From Telopea speciosissima (Eukaryota > Streptophyta > Magnoliopsida > Proteales > Proteaceae), in contig NC_057923.1 in assembly GCF_018873765.1 (NCBI RefSeq), forward strand, positions 10,118,413 to 10,182,412: DNA of 64,000 nucleotides, given 5' to 3'. Positions 43,841 through 56,800 of this stretch are shown in pieces. A program made the position numbers and the translations under genes. The notes under the pieces are model-generated. The model had not been told where the DNA came from, did no database searches, and saw only the letters and a list, made by a program, of their open reading frames with translations. The first letter of the stretch is position 1, and each line of letters starts with the position of its first letter.

Positions 43841-46800
43841 TTATAACTGCGTTTTATTCCTATATATTATTTCTTCCCTGTCAATGAAACGTTCAAGCAT
43901 CTCCTGCTCTTGCAAAACTATGCAATCTTCTTCCTTCCCGAACCAGTTGTAGCGTCTCTTAGCGATGTAGTCATAGATTGCATCCCTCAATGGAGTGGGG
44001 ATTATCAGCAGAGCACTTAGAGCTGAGTAGGGCAATGGAAGGTGAGATGCAACTTTCAGTGCAGCTGCACAATCACAAGAACAAAGGAATAAACAAACTT
44101 ATATTTTCTGCACATTGGCATAACCTACAAAGGTGAAACTCTTTGCAAGGTTTTTCAGCAGAGCATACATATTTTGCAACTAAACAAAGAAATTGCATGT
44201 CAATTGGCTTGATGAAGGCCATCCTTAAATTATGTTTATGAATTTAATTGACTAGCATAAAAAATTGTGAGAAGATTTAAAATATTTCCTACCAACAAAT
44301 CTTGGGCAACAGTTTCCCCTTTGCATAAACTTTATTAAAACAAGAGTGAAGAGAGGAGGGGGGGGGGGACTATAAATGGCTACAAAAATTACATGTTATA
44401 GAATACAACCCATAGTTGTGTGACCCAAGATGGTGGAGAGGTGCCTTGGCAAACAGTGTTATCCCCCCCCCCCCTTCTTTCATCCAATGATGCCATCAAT
44501 TAGTACGCTATAACATATGCTTATATCATACATAAAAAATCAACATTAAGCCACATCAACTAATCAAGAATTACTAAGAAAATAAGTATAAGAGTATAAC
44601 CACCAACCAAAATACCAAATTCAAAGATAGATACAGTCAATCTCAATCATAGTATCATACAACAGCACAAACTGCAAATCAAATATCAGAACTTGAAATC
44701 AAGTAATCATAATCAATATTCAGGGAGGATGCCAGCCCTCCGGAATGTCGCCTCCCATCTACCATGGTAGGTTGGAGCTAGGGTTGCAGTGTGAGGTGAA
44801 CTGGTGAAGTGTGAACATCAAACAAGTGAACAACAAAACAGAGTACTGGTTACTCAAGGGTTTCATTTCAATATTGAACTACGTGATTATGTGCCTCTCA
44901 CCTTAAGTGTACTATCTACACACACAAATGATATGGTTAGTTGCTTAGAAAAGCATCTAATTTTTTTTAAAGCAATGCCAAGGTGACCACCTAGGCACCA
45001 AGGTGTCCCAAGGCGACACCTAGGTGTCGACCAAGAAAACAAGGCACTCGCCTTTCATGACTACAGTAAGTCGACCAACCACCCAGCGGGCTAGGACGAC
45101 TTGACAACTATGATACAACCTTCTGATGATAAGCACTTGATTCAAAGGAATCAAAGGACATCGTTTAGTTATGTCTAAGAATGTAATTGGAACAAAATTC
45201 CACTATAAAATAAACAACCTCTAGTAATAGACGCTTAAAAGATAAGGCAGAGAAGATCTGATACTATCCCCATCAAACAAGTCATGGCCAACAGTTTCCT
45301 TGTTGAACTTCTCTTCCCCTGGTTATCGACAAAACCATATTAAAACACGAGGGAAAGGAAATATAATGAAGAGGGAAAAGAACAAACAGGAGTTCCCTTG
45401 ATTCTTCGATTCTTCTGACATCCCATTAAAAAAAAAATCTTTGAATCTGAGTGCTATTTCTCTCCACCAATCACCAGTGCACAGTTTTGGGATCAAGCTG
45501 ATAGCTACCAGAGCAAACTTTCTAATTATTAACTGTCTTGCCTTGTACAACTACAACTCATCAATCAAGTCCATGATTTAATGGTCAACTACCTCTTTCC
45601 ATCAGAAAACCCAATGCATCTCAACTACTTTTCTTCTTGAATGGCTGTGCTCAAGCATCCTTAAAATCATTTCAACAATGTGTGGGTTTGATGGATTATT
45701 CGAATTAAGAATATAGAAGATGGTAATGGATTGTGAGAAAGGTACTATAACAATAAATGTAGGAATACATACCTTCTTGTTGAGAAAGATAATGCATGAA
45801 TGTCTGGGTTCATTCTTTTAGGGATAGGCTAGTTCTAGAATGCCCATCTGATAGAATCTTTTGATATTCAGCTATTTTTTGAGAGGAGATGCTATCTCAA
45901 CTTCATCCCATCCATCAGAAATCTCTATCTGGAAATGCAAAGTTTGTGACTGAAAATTATAGAAAATTGGCAAGAGTTTCATTCATCCTCAGGTTTCTTA
46001 TGCTAGGTTCATAGATAATGAAGTTTCTTTAGCAATGTCAGGATGCTGAGTTCTACTTAGTTTTTCTATATTGAAAAAAAAAGGAAAATTTTATTTCTCA
46101 GATGAAGGATGGCTAATGGAGAACATCTAATTCCTAAATGAACTGTTTCTGTAAACCTAAATAAGAGAAAATGAGAGGAACAAAGCAACCCCTCCCCTCC
46201 AAAGTTATGAAAATTTCTTGGATACATGTGAAAAAAAAAAATCCTAGATCCTCTTTCCAATGAAAATACAAAACCCTATGCATGATAATTTGGATATACG
46301 CATAACAATAGGACACAGCCAAGTAGGGAATACATTCCCAGAGACAATAGGGTCACCCAGTAAGATGTCCATGCCCTCTATTCAGCTGAAACATCCTAAT
46401 TAGGAGTTGAGAGGTAGAATCAATGAGATCAATATATCATCCATTTTTTTTTTTAAAATTCTAAAATACATGTGAAATCTAGTAAAAAGCATAACCAAAA
46501 TAAGAATAAGGTTGGCGGTATGATATTCTTGAGAACCTTCTTTTTATTCATTCTAAACCCAATTAAAGTTTCTTATTGGCCTCAAGAAGTATTAGCCTGC
46601 TATTCTAGGATCATGATGTTAGAGAAGGTCAAAGATGTGAGTCTAGTACCTACAACTAATTAACAATGCAAGTTAGCTTCTTGCCATTCTGCCAGCAACA
46701 TATGAAGGTGCTTCCAAAAGGAAACTTCATACATGAAGGGCACACAATTTCTTTTCCAATCAAATTTGGAAACTTCATACATGAGGCACACAATTTCTTT

Positions 46801-47956
46801 CCAATCAATTCCCCCCCTCCCCTTCATCGGGATTTGATTCAGACGGAGAAACTGAGAAAGAACAATATTTTAAAAGGTGGGAACTATATACTGGGACAGG
46901 TAAAATAAAGGAACAAGTGCAGACCAGTAGATGCTTGATGGTATAAACCCGGTCCTTCAATGAACACGAAACGGCGTAGAACGTCCTCACGATCAAGACC
47001 ACATAGTCTTAAGTAGGGTTCAGCAGTCTTGGACTGAAGGCAACAAAACTTGATCTTCCTATGCTTGTCGACTCTGATCACCCACTTCACACCTGCAACA
47101 ACAATTACGACTAAAAATTAAAATAGAAAGGAATGATAATTTCAAGAATTCCTACATTGTGATTTATGATGTATGAAGAACATAGTGAGCGCAAAAGCGC
47201 GTCAAAAGTTATGAGGTTTCAAGTTGCAATCCAAACTAGGAGAGCTACAGACCTGGGAGAAAAAAGAGAATGGGAAAAGAGAAAATTTTCAGAGTCTACA
47301 ATAGAAACATGCCAGCACCTAGTGGAATTAAATCGAGAATTAGGGATCAGATGAAACCCTGGAAGAGCTTTGATCATTGATAACGAAGGCGAGAAAGAAA
47401 GGCATTTAAAACGCAAGTGGTACTAGAAATGAAGAATCAGAGTCTTCTAATTCTTGTTCTAATTCTTGCCTGGAACCCAAAATGAACCAGAGCAAACACC
47501 CCGAAATCTCTCTTTTTACGCAGTCTAGAAGTGTATGTGGATCATAGTACGATTCGAAGACATAAACGGAGTCAAAAAATGGCCAAGCAATGACATCTTG
47601 CTCGAAAATCTTAAGAGAGCGCAAGAAAACAATCTATGAAACAATGGGCATTTACAGAAATGATGATAAATAATATTTGTACCTGAGTGGCAGAGATGAC
47701 AGACCCCATCATAGATAACGACTCCTGGCTGAAGGAGGGATTGAGTTGCCGCCTTTGGCGGCAGAAGGGAGTCGGCGAAGAGAATGCCCTCGGTTGAGAA
47801 ATGAGCACCAGCATTTGAAGCTGCGTTAGTGGACAAAGACAACGAAGAAAGCAGAGAAGATGGGATTCTCGTTTCGGGGTAAGAGGTTGTGAAAGCCGTC
47901 CTCGAATACCAAGCGTCTCTCCTCAGCATCGCCATCATCATCGCCATCTTCGTCAT
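43841..47956 (-). CDS. DCC-family thiol-disulfide oxidoreductase (DUF393)
   Basis: Exons on the - strand: 47956-47683, 47092-46925, 44064-43841, total 666 nt and 221 aa, with in-phase GT-AG borders. The first 70 or so residues are rich in Ser, Ala and Arg and look like an organelle transit peptide. The DCC domain opens with VVIYDGVCHLCHSGVKW: the redox motif CHLC is C86-C89. It continues through KIKFCCLQSK, LYHQAST, LPLPYSAL and RDAIYDYIAKRRYNWFGK. Family members are putative thiol-disulfide oxidoreductases, and the plant relatives (At5g50100-like) are predicted to be organellar; the substrate is unknown. Several ATGs cluster at the N-terminus, and the most upstream was chosen. Intron 2 is 2860 bp. 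Confidence 0.92.
44978..45112. repeat. Relic of the 'TAGTTGTCAAGGC' MITE in DCC intron 2
   Basis: The right end 'gacttgacaactatg' and the body of 'ccaaggcgacacc' words match the MITE at 29238-29376. The left terminus is not recognisable and no target duplication is seen. Confidence 0.45.
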
Positions 47957-50159
47957 GCTTGAATCTCTGAGACTCCCGAGTTCTTGTCAGATCGTTTATA
48001 GCCAACTACAGCTGCGATTATTTTGTTCAAAAATGATGATTCAAGAGGCCCGAATGGAGTCTTCGCTCACATTTCCTTTTTTCCTCTTCCAAAACTAGCA
48101 AGTTTCGTACGGAGAAGGAGACTCTGTAATTGGGACTGGCACGATTCAGTTCCAAAAAAATTTTGACCAAAAAATAAAAAAAGTTCCAGAAAGAAGAGAA
48201 GTATTATGGGGTCCACTTGAGTTATCTTCTCGACTTTCGACCGTCTGATATAGGTGAGTCTTCGTGTCGCGGAGCCACCATCAACGAGTTCGGTTCCTCT
48301 ACATGTACTACAGATGCACGTACATGTGACAAGCAACCACCTGTTATATTTTTGTCATTTACAAAGGGCGGAGGAGTATTTATGGAAACAAAATAAACAT
48401 CTAACGGGTGCGTCTGGCTCTCCAACCGTAGAGGGAGCTGGAGCAGCCAGTCTAGCAAAAACATAGGGTCTTTTGATCATTTCATAGGGGGCGGGGCTTG
48501 CTTCTAAAATGACCCCAACGCCCTTTGTTTTGCTAGGCTGGATCCTCCAGCCTTGCCCAAGCTGGAGGAAGGCCGAATTGGTGATTGGCTTAGAAATGTA
48601 TGTTAACCTACACGTACATGGAGATGATACATTCTCACCATCAACTGTATTAATGTCTAACGTTACTGGGTCTACAAACCCACAAAGAGACCAGGGAGGG
48701 CTGGGCCAAGATCAGCCCATTCCCAAGATAGTCCAAGTCCACCCTCAAACCAAGCCTAAAAGGTTTCCTGGATCAGGTTTAGCTTGTCTTGTCCACCAAC
48801 AATTGAAGAATCAGTCTCCGCTGATACCATTTCGATACTGATCCAGATCGGCCTGTACTGGGTTTAAATAGATCAAAAAATGGAAAAGTATCAATTTTAG
48901 GAGAATAGTTCTTCTGTTCTTTTGGTTTGCGGGAACACAAGAACAATGAAAAAGCGTTTAGCAAAGTTGGTTCGTTTTTGTTCTCAAAGAAGCAAAATTG
49001 TCTTGGAAACAAATTTTGCAGAACATTAAGGGTGCATTTGGTAACGTTGTTCTTTGACAGAACCATATTTTTTCCGTGTTTATTCTGGAAGTATGTTCTT
49101 TGCTTCTAGATGAGCTTTGGTAAACCTGTTTCAGAACAGGAAAAAAAACAATGAAGTTTGGTGAATCCTGTTCTAGAACAATTTTTTTAAAACTGTTTCC
49201 AATATTTATAAAAATGTCATCCACCTCATAAGTAAGGCAAGTAATTTCGTAAATGTCATTACCATCCTTCTATTTTTAACAAAAAATTATATAAATACCA
49301 TTATAATGCCCATTTTCTTAAAATACTTATGAAAATGTCATTACAATCAAATAAATTTTCAAATTATAGGTATTGATAGGCCAAGTAACTTCAGGAGCTA
49401 GATGGTATTAATCTCCACATTTATTCAAGTCAATTAAAGGTTTCTTTTCAAATATCATTTGATAAAATCTAATCAATGCAGAGGAACTGTAGGTGTGGAA
49501 GTTTTCGGAAACTCAGAAGTTCGGTCGAATGAAAGAGAGCTAGATCTGATGTTCACCATGATAATATCAGGAATAATATGACCATAAAATATAAAAGTAA
49601 GATCTACAAATAGCACATCACTATGATCGGAGCAACCTTTAGTTTTCACTGGGAAGAGGTAGCTTGCTAGTCGGAAACTTAGTTCCTTTTGTTCCCTTGA
49701 AGACCATCTTATTTCTTGAAGAACATGGTTTACTGCCTCGTTCTTCAGGGCCAAAAAGAACACCTGGGAGCAGCTTCAGCTTTAACTTAAAACATTGGAA
49801 TGAGGTGGAAATTGCAATTTCCGATAGTCAGCTGTCCAAATGTCTCGACAATTTTGGGTTACAGTACAACAATATACAAAAATGAATGGCATTTCATCTC
49901 TGTTACCTGGCCAAGTCCTTTGACTGAGATTTCAAATGAGTAAGAAGGGGAACAATTGTTCTAAAAACCAGATCAGCAATGGTCAACCAGGTTAAATCCA
50001 ACCAACCTGCAAATCCTGGTCATATTCCCAGCTATTGGTGATAAACACACCAATGCATTGAACTTGATCTGCTTATATAACTCAATAACCGCATAAATGG
50101 TACTTTGATTCAACATATATAAGATAACAAAACACCATTGCTGTTTGAACTGAATCCCT
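47957..50159. other. Intergenic between DCC gene and RRM gene
   Basis: It contains the DCC promoter side and the RRM gene 3' side. A stretch near 48890-49210 ('gggtgcatttggtaacgttgttctttg', 'gagctttggtaaacctgtttcagaacagg') looks like a common plant MITE with 'TTTGGTAA' ends, but boundaries could not be fixed. No other gene is recognised. Confidence 0.4.
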
Positions 50160-52963
50160 TCATGATGGAGATTTTACTCCATACTTGGTGAACACCCCTG
50201 TTAGAACAGCCTTCTCCTTAATCTTCAATCTGCATCAACAGGAACCAGAAATTAAAAATATGATCCAGTAATGGTGCATGTTGAAACCTCAAAAAGTCAT
50301 CACAAATATTCTACCTTTTCGCAGACCCTGGAATGTTCAACTTTGGGACCTTTGCTGATTTTGTTTTGACAGTTTTCTTCTTCTGTACTGCCCGACTCTT
50401 CTGTTGTTGCTTTGAGGACACTACCTCATTGACAAGCTCGGTTGTTACTTTCATGCCACTGATGTCATTTGGTTCCCATATGGTTTCTTCCCAGTCCACT
50501 GGCATAATCTGGTCCCTAGGGCCAGCAGATTCATCAAAGGTGGTCAGTTCCGAAAAATCCATGGAAAGGTTATCTACATCAGAATCCGTAACTGGGTTTT
50601 CTTCTAAACTGGGAAGAGTAAGTTCGGATATGGATGCACTAGAGCCATTCAGAGATTGTTCAAAAGCATTGTCAAGGGTGTGGCTTGGATTTATCATCTC
50701 ACAGGTTATCTGCTTCTGAATCTTGCCAAAAGGTAAACTTTGTCTGCCATATTTGCGTATGAATCTGCCATGATAACCATAATGTTCGAATTGCTGGATA
50801 TTAGCAGACATAGAAAAAGTAGCCCATAGCATCCTAGGTCTCCCTACCTACCCACCAAAAAAAGGGGGGGGGGGGGGAGGAGGAGAAAGTACTAGAAAGA
50901 AATCATCAAACATTTTACAAATCCATTGTCTAGCCACAACATTAAATATGAATGCAATAAGGAACAACTGCATACACAATCGATAAGATATATCAAGGTC
51001 TAGCCACTCATCTAAAAAAAATCATTTTTTTTTCTGAAATTAATTTAAAGAAAACAATTTGGCAATTAGTCTATAAAATCTTGCCGGGGATACACTGGGA
51101 TTAGTTCTGTTGCAGGGAATAAACAGTCCAAACTAACCAAGACACAATATTGAATAAAGTCGGAAGAATAAGTATACATGCTGCGTTAATTTACTTTGGT
51201 CTTCTCTTTTCATTCTTGCAATGAATTCATCCTAGTTATTGAATAAGGGAGAATAGACTTTACAATTTTTCTGGTTGCATTCTACTTTGTTTCCAATAAA
51301 TCAAAACTTATACTATTTCCTTCTGTTAAAAAAAACAGGCCCATATTTAAATTCAGATTGGATTTTCTTGTCACTTGGGAAGAAACCAATTCATTTTGAA
51401 TTCCAATAGCATTTATATGCATATATGATGTTTTAAAATGGACTTGCCTCAATGCATACTGATTTTTATTTCTGAAGTATAGGTCAAAAGTGAAATAATC
51501 TCATTTGAGGTTTGCACCATCTGAAAACATTTCTATTGTTTATTCCAAATTTGAAAATGAAGAGAGCAAATCCATTTATGGTGAAAAGCACATGAACTCA
51601 GATGCTATGGCAAAGCAAAATGAAATCAGTCCATTAAAGGCATAACCAGGTGCAGCCTTAGACTAACAAGAATTTCTATACAAATTGAACAGGTCTATGC
51701 TCATTTCATCATACTAACACTTGCATGAGCTATTGTTAGAGTAAACCCGTTAAGGATATGAAGAACCATGTCATTACACATTACCTAGATGCAGCCTCTT
51801 CAGAGTCAAGGTCAACAAAAGCAAAGCCCTTGCAAATAGGGTCCTTGGTCTTTTTATTTCCAGAAACAGCTGGGCTTATATTAAGTATTCCTGGGAACCC
51901 CTGAAATGCCAACTTCAGATCTCTGTGGATGTTTTTCTTCTTGGGGAGGTTCCCAACACGAACCCGAATTCCACTTGGAACAACTTCAGGGGCTGAAAAT
52001 ATTCCAATATAATGTCCTCAAGTCAAACACCATTGGCATGGAAGAGCAGATAACAAAAGAAATTGAATTATATAATAAATGTGCATTCCTATGTCATGGA
52101 GCTTCCCAAACGAGTAGTGTAATGATCCCCAGAGCCCTCTGGAGATAAATTGCTGGTTTCATTGATTGGGCAGTAGGACAAAGTGACTTTTCTCTTCATA
52201 CAAAGAAATGAAACCATCAAAGTGCATACAAGGGAAGAAACTTCCTTTCTTTTGATAAAGCATGTCAGAGATAATATCCGTCCATGGGTGCACTAATGCA
52301 GATTAGATATTGCATGGAGACATAAAACCAGAAAGAAAGCCAACAAGACTCATATATAACCTAAATGCATATCTGACCTTCATTCATGTTCGGCTGCTTC
52401 TCAGATTTGGAGTTTGGAGGATTGTTTTTTAGGTTATTGATATTTGCAAGCTGAGCCCTTCTACTCTGCTCCATTTCTTCAAGCAGTTCATCCTCAATAG
52501 AAGTATGATACATTTTCCCTTCTCCAAATCCAGGTGGCTTGTTCTGAATCCACTTATTCATATTCGCAAAAGGCACAAACACCTCTCCCTCGTCCGCCTC
52601 CTCGTCCTCGTCCTCCTCCTCCTCCTCATGCCCATCTGTTTCCAAGAGGATATTGTTCTTGCCTGTACGCTTCTTGGAAGCAGAAAGAGAAAATCCAGGT
52701 TGTCCCTGACCAGCAGTGAGAGGGAGGGGGAACTCAGTTTTGTTTCAAAATCGATAAGAAATAAGAGAAATTGCGAGGAATTTAATACATACCTGTAAGA
52801 ATAGAAAAGTAGAACAAGAATTTGAATGGGGAAAGAGCAAGTTGGTTTTGAAGGTTCTGCACGGAACTGAAAGAGAGGAAGCCGTGAGAATTTGAGGGAT
52901 TGTGGCGAGAGCTGGAGAAGATTCGCAAGGTAGTCGAAAGGCTCCCACGCCCAACATCTTCAT
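50160..52963 (-). CDS. Organelle-targeted protein with one RRM domain
   Basis: Exons on the - strand: 52963-52793, 52705-52378, 51992-51785, 50764-50315, 50229-50160, total 1227 nt and 408 aa, all in phase. The first exon (57 aa) is rich in Ser, Thr, Pro and hydrophobic residues with almost no acids, like a plastid transit peptide. An acidic run EEEEEDEDEEADEGE follows. The RRM is at about 175-259, with RNP2 VRVGNL (177-182) and RNP1 KGFAFVDL (221-228). A Ser/Asp-rich linker and a basic KKKTVKTKSAKVPK tail end in KEKAVLTGVFTKYG, encoded by a small last exon. A TAG at 50311 would end the protein at the fourth exon if intron 4 were retained. The role is probably plastid RNA binding or processing; similarity to Arabidopsis RBD1 is a guess. 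A second ATG is two codons downstream. Confidence 0.85.
50867..50881 (+). repeat. Poly-G tract in RRM gene intron 3
   Basis: About 13 G in a row inside an intron of the - strand RRM gene (a C run on the coding strand). Simple repeat. Confidence 0.6.
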
Positions 52964-53360
52964 TCCCACTTTAATCAAAAACCCAGGGGGGGGGGAGATT
53001 TGAAGGTCACCTCTCTACCACTTTAATGGCGACGAAGATAAGGGGAGAAGGCGAGAAACAGTGCAGCACAGAAAAACGCAGTCCCCTAGCCGATTCGCCT
53101 GCGGTAACTCGGAAGTCCGACCGAGTGAGTAAATATGGAATTTGGGTATTGGGCCTTGGGAGAGAAACAAAAGTGTATTGGGCCAAAAATAGGGTTTTGG
53201 GTCTGGGCCTCAAAAGAATAGTTATTTGGATATGCGGCAGATGGGCCTAGGGATCCAATAACTCACTTGTTGAATATAGAGTCTAATGTATGGGTAATGG
53301 GTGTATTTTACTAACATGAATGATTCAAGAGTCAAGAAAAGGGGTGATTCTTGGATCAAA

Positions 53361-53689
53361 GCTGTGTTTGGTATGCATTCTTGGAATAGATTCTGGGTTT
53401 AAAACGTATTCTGAAATCCAGTTCTTCTCTAGTTTCTCGCTTCAGAATGCATTCTATGGCAGGTTTGTGGATTCTTGGATTTTGACAATCGAACACTATG
53501 TGATGCATTTCAGATGAAAAAGATGGGGGTTAGAGCGCTACTAAGCCATCTGAAATTATTTCTTGACAGCGAGACCAAGTCGTGTTTGGTATGCATTCCA
53601 AGTCAATTTTGTATTCTTGGGCGATAAAAACAATTGTTTTTCACGCCAGATAATATGAAATCAACCTAGAATGCATATCAAACACAACC
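53361..53689. mobile_element. MITE with 'TGTGTTTGGTATGCATTC' termini
   Basis: The left end gctgtgtttggtatgcattc and the right end gaatgcat...aaacacaac (inverse) are inverted repeats. The left terminus recurs internally near 53584, which suggests two tandem or nested copies. Non-coding, upstream of the RRM gene. Confidence 0.5.
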
Positions 53690-53841
53690 TAATTAGTTTT
53701 TCATATGTTGCAGTGTGAGAGTGTGGTTGATAAGTCATGGAATTCGAGCCAGCTGGCTTTAGCCCATGGGATAAGCAGGTGTGTTTCTTACTTAGGTCTA
53801 GTCAGATTAAGCCCATAGCTGTGTTTCTCAATCCTTATTAC

Positions 53842-54410
53842 TAGGGATGGAACAGAGCCGGGTTGGGCTGGGTTTTTAAAACTCCAACCCAACCCTGAGT
53901 CCTCTTAGCACAGCCCAAGCTGAAGCCGGCTTTGAGGTCAGTCTGCAATATCTCAAGCCAGACCCAACCCTGCTGGGCCGGACTGGTTATTTTTATTTTT
54001 TTGCCATTTGTATCCTTATATGCACTTAAAAAAATGAGACATCATCAACATCAATGATTCTTAAAAATAATCCTAAAGGCTTAAAGTCTTTAATATAATT
54101 GTAATAAGTGGAAAAGAATGCTACCCAGTCGTGTGGCTCCTACGCCTAGACACAGAATCATCCCTGCCCACATGGAAAGGCGGAAATCCCATCCAAGTTG
54201 ATGCTTGTGTCTGCATTCCCATTGGCTAGCGCGCGTGTAGGCTCTAAAGGCCCATGCAATGTTCTCTCACCCAATTAATATGTAGTTATATAAAATCAGG
54301 GTCGGACTAGACTGGGCTTAGCTCAGCCCAAGGCTTCAGCCAAGGCTTGGCCCAACTCAGTCCCGGGCCTGGAAAACCCAACCCAAGCCCTATCCGGGCT
54401 CAGGATGGGC
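53842..54410. mobile_element. GC-rich hAT-like element, interrupted
   Basis: It starts tagggatgg and is filled with 'gccgggttgggctggg' and 'cccaacccaagcc' words at both ends, like the common plant hAT MITEs whose subterminal zones repeat GGGC/GCCC. The right terminus is not clear. It is interrupted by the TIR element at 54110-54271. Confidence 0.4.
54110..54271 (+). mobile_element. Small TIR element, family 'AGAACGCTACC', copy 4
   Basis: The left end ggaaaagaatgctacccagtc is partly mirrored by the right end gcaatgttctctcac. The body matches 602-797 in reverse complement, including the 'gctagcgcgcgtg' word. It is nested in the GC-rich hAT-like repeat. Confidence 0.55.
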
Positions 54411-54702
54411 TTCCTCACAATTATGAGGTCTTGAGTTCAACTTGGCCAAAAAATTCAAAAAAAAGTAAGATTTTATAACCACTTCATCCAAACCCTCCAT
54501 TGGGATCCTTCATTACACAACGATTCTAATTGCCACTTTTGCATTTTCGTTGGTGTTCCAATATAGTCGATATACCATCCAACTATCCAAGGTATCATCT
54601 AGTTATGTATTGATATGTAATTATAATGCTTTCAAAAGAATATGAAAAAATAAACTTTATTTAGGTATTTGAGATTACTATTAAGGAAAAAAGTATTTCT
54701 CC

Positions 54703-55049
54703 ATCAGACTGTAACGTTCATTGCGTTTTTTTAGGATTCACAAATTCCCTATAGGGTTTTAGTATTTTTCCAAAACACCCTGACAATGTTCTTTTCTGCC
54801 CATCCCACATCAATGTCAAATGGATTCTCATTCACCCTGGGTAGAGGAAAACTTGATCATATATAACTCGTCTCATTGGTGGGTTTTCCATATCATCAGA
54901 TTAGAACGTTCATTGCACCAACCTAAAGTTCACAAACTCCTATAGGGTTTAGTATTTTCCCAAAACACCCTCGCGATGTCCTTTCCCGCCCATCCATATT
55001 TATGCCAAATGGATTCTCATTCATCATGGATGGAGAAAAACTTGATCAT
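54703..55049 (+). repeat. Two tandem repeat units of about 158 bp
   Basis: Units at 54703-54860 and 54892-55049 share 'aacgttcattgc', 'cctatagggttt', 'ccaaaacaccct', 'atggattctcattca' and 'aaaacttgatcat' in the same order. A third, more diverged relative is at about 35590-35750. Non-coding, class unknown. Confidence 0.65.
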
Positions 55050-56609
55050 TACTTTAATAACATGAACCATTGCAAAAACAAAAGGAAATGAGTTCATCCA
55101 TTTAAAATATATAGGCATGGAAAATACTTGTCTCATATACTTCAATGGGCTTGCTTATTTTTCTCCCTGTACATAAAAATGGCTTGTGATATTAATTAAG
55201 GCAAGAGGGAAGTAGCTCTCTCAACCTCCACCCTCCACACAAACGAAAAACAAGGGAAGTAGGTAAAGCTCATACTAGGTACAAAACAAATAGAAAAGGG
55301 ACATCCTATATTGTTGTTTTACACTACAAATTTAAGACCCTTTTCTAGTTTTTTTGAATCCAATCTAATGTGTTAGATGACATTTAATTGGCACAGTCTC
55401 TGAAAACAATGATATGGCAACCTAGGCGTAACTTCTTGAGTCTTCTTCCACTGGCACGTTATACACATTTCTTTTGGTTGGAATCGGTCAAGTCCTTCCT
55501 CTCTCTCAGATTTTGTTTGTTTGTTAGTTTTAAACCTTTATGAATATTTGAAAACTAAAACAACAGTGGGTTCCATGTGAGTGGTTTTGGAGGGTCTTGG
55601 ACGGTACTTGTAAAAGGACATGATCGATCTGGTCTCGCTTGATCCCTAGTCTCTGGTTCACCCACCAATTATGTAACTGAATAGTAGGTAAGTAAAGCTT
55701 TAATCATAGTCCTACGTCCTCATTTCATTGCTTCTTTGCGATTTTTGAACCTGAGGTAGGTGATCATCTTTTTTTGTTTTCGCTGCTATATTATATGATC
55801 ACTGTTTATAATTTGGTCTTAGTCTGAGGATGAAAAGGAGAAGAAGAAGGTGTTCTTGTTAATTTCAAGTGGGATCTATTTAATTCAGGCTTTCATTAAC
55901 ATATATGCATCTTGTGAATTGCTTCTGGGAATTTTCTTTATTTGGGTATTGTTAGGAATATTCCTATATTAACCAACTCTAAGATTTTAGATGACTTCAC
56001 ATACTAGTTAGATTTTTCCACCTAATAGCTTAAGTTTTGAATTTGATGATATTTCAACATGGTATTAGCTGAGACATTAGGTCCACTAAGATAATAATGC
56101 ATCTGTAAATGTCATTCCAAAAGAGGGTCAAGGTTGGGAATAATTGATCCCATATTGACTAACTCATGCACCATGGGTGACTTCATATACCAGTTAGGTC
56201 TTTACATTTAATAGCTTCAGCTTTTGAATTGGATCATTCAAGAGGTAGTTGGTAAATATTGTCTTATTTGTGCCTGATTAGTCATTCTTTGCATGTGTGG
56301 TTGTTATGATAATTGGTTATTTTATTTCGGTTCAAATATCGATAAGAGTTTATACTCAATTGTAGAGATTTTCAACCTCTCAAGTGTGGTGCATTGTCCA
56401 ATGCATCTTTAAAGTGCATCGAACGGTGGTCACTGCACTTGGGAGGATAAAAATCCAAGTCTCAAGTGCGGTGCACCGTTTGATGCATTTTAAAGATACA
56501 ATTGACAGTGCACCATACTTGAGAGGATAAAAATTCTAATTGTAGACATCCCATTTTGTATCGTTTAAGAAATTTAAGAAAAATATTTTTTCTGCAAATT
56601 GCATGCTTC
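55050..56609. other. AT-rich intergenic, no gene seen
   Basis: No coding region is supported. Short repeated motifs near 56380-56530 ('ctcaagtgYggtgcaYYgt', 'ttaaagtgcatcgaa') suggest a small decayed inverted repeat, but its limits are unclear. Confidence 0.35.
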
Positions 56610-56800
56610 AATTCCTATTTGATATAGCTATTTGTGCAAGTATTTTATGATTAATAAGTAACTGTTTTTTGTACAGGTCGTGTATTAATCGATTATAACT
56701 ATAGAATACCCTTTTTTCACGAAAAACTGCATTTATTCGAGTGACCCACAAACGCCGAAAATCTCTATTTTCCCTACCCCTATTCCGATGAGTAAAACCA
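56610..56800 (-). pseudogene. rpl20: Nuclear insertion of plastid rpl20 fragment
   Basis: On the - strand the frame reads [16 protein letters not shown], then [28 protein letters not shown] and [12 protein letters not shown]. This is the central and C-terminal part of plastid ribosomal protein L20. Both the start of the gene and its last residues are missing, and flanking DNA is non-plastid, so this is a short NUPT rather than plastid contamination. No stop interrupts the homologous part, which suggests a fairly recent transfer. Confidence 0.85.

Noticed and set aside
53026-53250. 74-codon frame just upstream of the RRM gene, divergent
   Set aside because: No recognisable domain, and part of it is the opposite strand of the RRM gene leader; not supported as a gene.
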